Shown piece after piece: positions 62,248-64,000 of a DNA stretch of 64,000 bases. The DNA is from Mastigias papua (Eukaryota; Cnidaria; Scyphozoa; Rhizostomeae; Mastigiidae). Every line of letters begins with the position of its first letter. Position 1 is the stretch's first letter. The stretch covers positions 6,913,517 through 6,977,516 of the forward strand of contig OZ025268.1 of assembly GCA_964019165.1 (NCBI GenBank), given 5' to 3'. A model generated the notes under the pieces. That model did no database searches, had not been told where the DNA came from, and saw only the letters and a program-made list of their open reading frames with translations. The position numbers were made by a program, and so were the translations under genes.

Positions 62248-64000
62248 GAAACAGTGAGATTATCAGTCAAAGCAATCCCGAAATGGCTACATCCAAGCTT
62301 TTGATGATAGCTGGAATTACGTCAAATGACTACTGTTTTGTTAAAGGTCTTCCATATGTACTTACAATCATGTTTAACAGTGTCAGTGAAAAGACTTGGG
62401 TTATAAAGCTTAATGGCACTCAAGTACACAATATTAGAAGCATTCTATTTGAACATGGCCTTATTGCTACTATAACGATCAATCAAAGTCTCTATATTGG
62501 ACAGGGAAGTTATGGTGACACAGCACTTAGTATTAGCATTACAAGTGGAAGTAGGAGAAAGGAAATAAACAAGACTATTTGTGTCCGCCTGAAAACTAAC
62601 AAAGTCAGGGTCTCCGCTGTCAAAGCAGCTCTTAAAGATACCCCAATAACATTCTATGTTTATAGCGCAGGTATAGGTGGGACCAGAAACCTATACATAT
62701 TGTTCACAGAAGGCTCTTCTACAACTAAAATTATATCGTCCAATGTGTATCAGGTTTTGCAAACGTATACAGCCTATGGCTTATTCAAATACACGTGGAG
62801 AGTTACTACAAATGTATACGTAGCTGAGGGTTCCGGTGAAATTAACATTGTAGAGCCACTCGGAAAGTCATCTAATTATACTTTTCAACCAATCATTGAG
62901 AAACACTGGCCTGACAACAGAGTTACATTTGAAATAACTAGAAAATGCGGATTCCCACCACCTACCTCTGCTTTCTATAGACTCAATTTTGGAGATGGAG
63001 AAATTGCCAACTGGCAGAGGTTCAGAGCATATGCATGCAATGTAAAAATTAAGTTAAGAGGACACACGTACGACCAGGCAGGTTGCTACAAGACTGTATT
63101 TGAACTCAGAAATCCTTTAGGTAGATTTACACTCAAAGGGAAAGTTAATATACTTCAAAGGATCAATAACATAAAGATTGTTGCCCGCAGTATATCAACA
63201 CCAGTGCCAGTACAAGTAGATAAGCTAGGGACCAAGATGTTCTATGTCCAGGATGTAGACCCATTTAATGTCACTGCCATAACAACAGGTGGTAGATGCA
63301 GAAAGTTTGAATGGAAGATTTTAAGTCCACATTGGAAAAAAGAAACAACTGAAGTTAATAGCATAATTGTCAAGCATTTAGTGAAACAAACAGGCACTTA
63401 TGATTTTGAAGTTAAGGTTAAAAATAGCAACAATTCAGTTACTAAACGAGTTAAAATCATCGTGTCCAAGTCGTTGTTTGGCTTGTCATTGCTGTCTAAC
63501 ACAACTGGAAGAGATCGGAATGCTACCTTCTATTTGTTGGTTGAAGGCTGGTCACCAGCGACAATATTCAAGTGGACATTTGGAGATGGCCAATCAGAAA
63601 TAGCCAATTATTCGAGTTTACTTCCTGCGACCAGCTTACCGAAGATAACACAAGTATCAGGAGCAAGTAAAATTGATTTAAAGAAGCGTTTAGGCATAGT
63701 AAAAGAATACACATACAGCTCGAATGGATTGTATAATGTTACTCTGACAGCCACTGACATATTCAGAAGTTTGGTTGCTAAAAGGAATGTATTCATATCG
63801 TATTCACATTGCTTAAGACCCGAAGTAAGAATTAAAAAACAGAAAGATTCTAAAGTATTGGTGTTTAATTTGGGAGAAACATTCACTATTGTGACATATG
63901 TGTCTATTGATTGTGATGATTCAAATCAGGCTGTTTTTCGTTGGACACTGATAAAAAGCAGTACGCTGGAAATGGATAGCGGTCGAGTTTCCGAATCTGA
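62248..64000 (+). CDS. PKD/REJ-type extracellular protein, exon 2 (partial at window edge)
   Basis: An uninterrupted frame of about 584 codons runs from the acceptor at 62247 to the end of the window. Immunoglobulin-like PKD repeats are visible: YRLNFGDGE ... GHTYDQAGCYKTVFEL (about 62,975-63,110), CRKFEWKILS ... TGTYDFEVKV (63,300-63,420) and FKWTFGDGQ ... KEYTYSSNGLYNVTLTATD (63,565-63,760). A segment beginning FRWTLIKSS at the edge resembles the start of a REJ region, as in polycystin-1-like or sperm receptor for egg jelly proteins. Many N-x-S/T sequons fit an extracellular chain. The start is two bases into a glycine codon, matching the signal-peptide exon at 48798. The C-terminus, possibly with GPS and membrane helices, lies outside. 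Confidence 0.85.

Overview
The window is animal nuclear DNA: AT-rich, gene-poor and full of transposon remains. All protein-coding host genes but one are split by GT-AG introns. It contains an HP1 chromatin protein, a rhodopsin-class GPCR and an extracellular PKD/REJ-type protein, amid LINE relics, tRNA-derived SINE-like elements, TA-flanked MITEs and a Ty3/gypsy retrotransposon. This mix fits an early-branching or marine invertebrate. A cnidarian is my best guess, but nothing here settles the phylum. No bacterial, CRISPR or organellar feature is present.

Layout. 0.6-3.1 kb: a 5'-truncated CR1/L2/Jockey-type LINE with an intact RT frame. 6.1-8.5 kb: TA microsatellites, a perfect tRNA-SINE-like palindrome and a MITE inserted in an older repeat. 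9.1-11.6 kb: a two-exon gene for an unrecognised coiled-coil protein (+). 13.8-14.7 kb: LINE pieces, one pair folded back on itself. 16.9-17.9 kb: two MITEs. 19.5-20.8 kb: decayed LINE (-). 23.7-29.6 kb: a four-exon HP1 gene (+) whose introns hold microsatellites, a long hairpin, a perfect 38-bp tandem array and a MITE. 31.6-33.7 kb: LINE tail, tRNA-like sequence and a second decayed LINE. 37.7-38.6 kb: 3' end of another LINE with a poly(A) tail. 40.9-41.2 kb: LINE stub with a triplicated 35-bp unit. 42.7-43.2 kb: MITE. 43.6-44.7 kb: intronless class A GPCR (-). 46.1-46.9 kb: MITE and LINE stub. 48.8-64.0 kb: a secreted or membrane PKD-domain gene (+) running off the right edge. Its proposed 13.3-kb first intron holds a SINE, a decayed LINE and a complete Ty3/gypsy element.

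The best-supported results are reconstructions the raw frames do not show. The HP1 exons join in phase at all three junctions into a 284-residue protein with chromodomain, chromoshadow domain and an unusual acidic tail. A signal-peptide exon at 48.8 kb matches in phase the PKD exon at 62.2 kb. The Ty3/gypsy element has 167-bp LTRs identical by eye, a 4-bp target duplication, intact Gag and Pol, and a canonical -1 frameshift heptamer (TTTAAAC) where the two frames overlap. The host genes share no obvious pathway. No clearly new biological system was found; the novel points are gene architecture and repeat structure.
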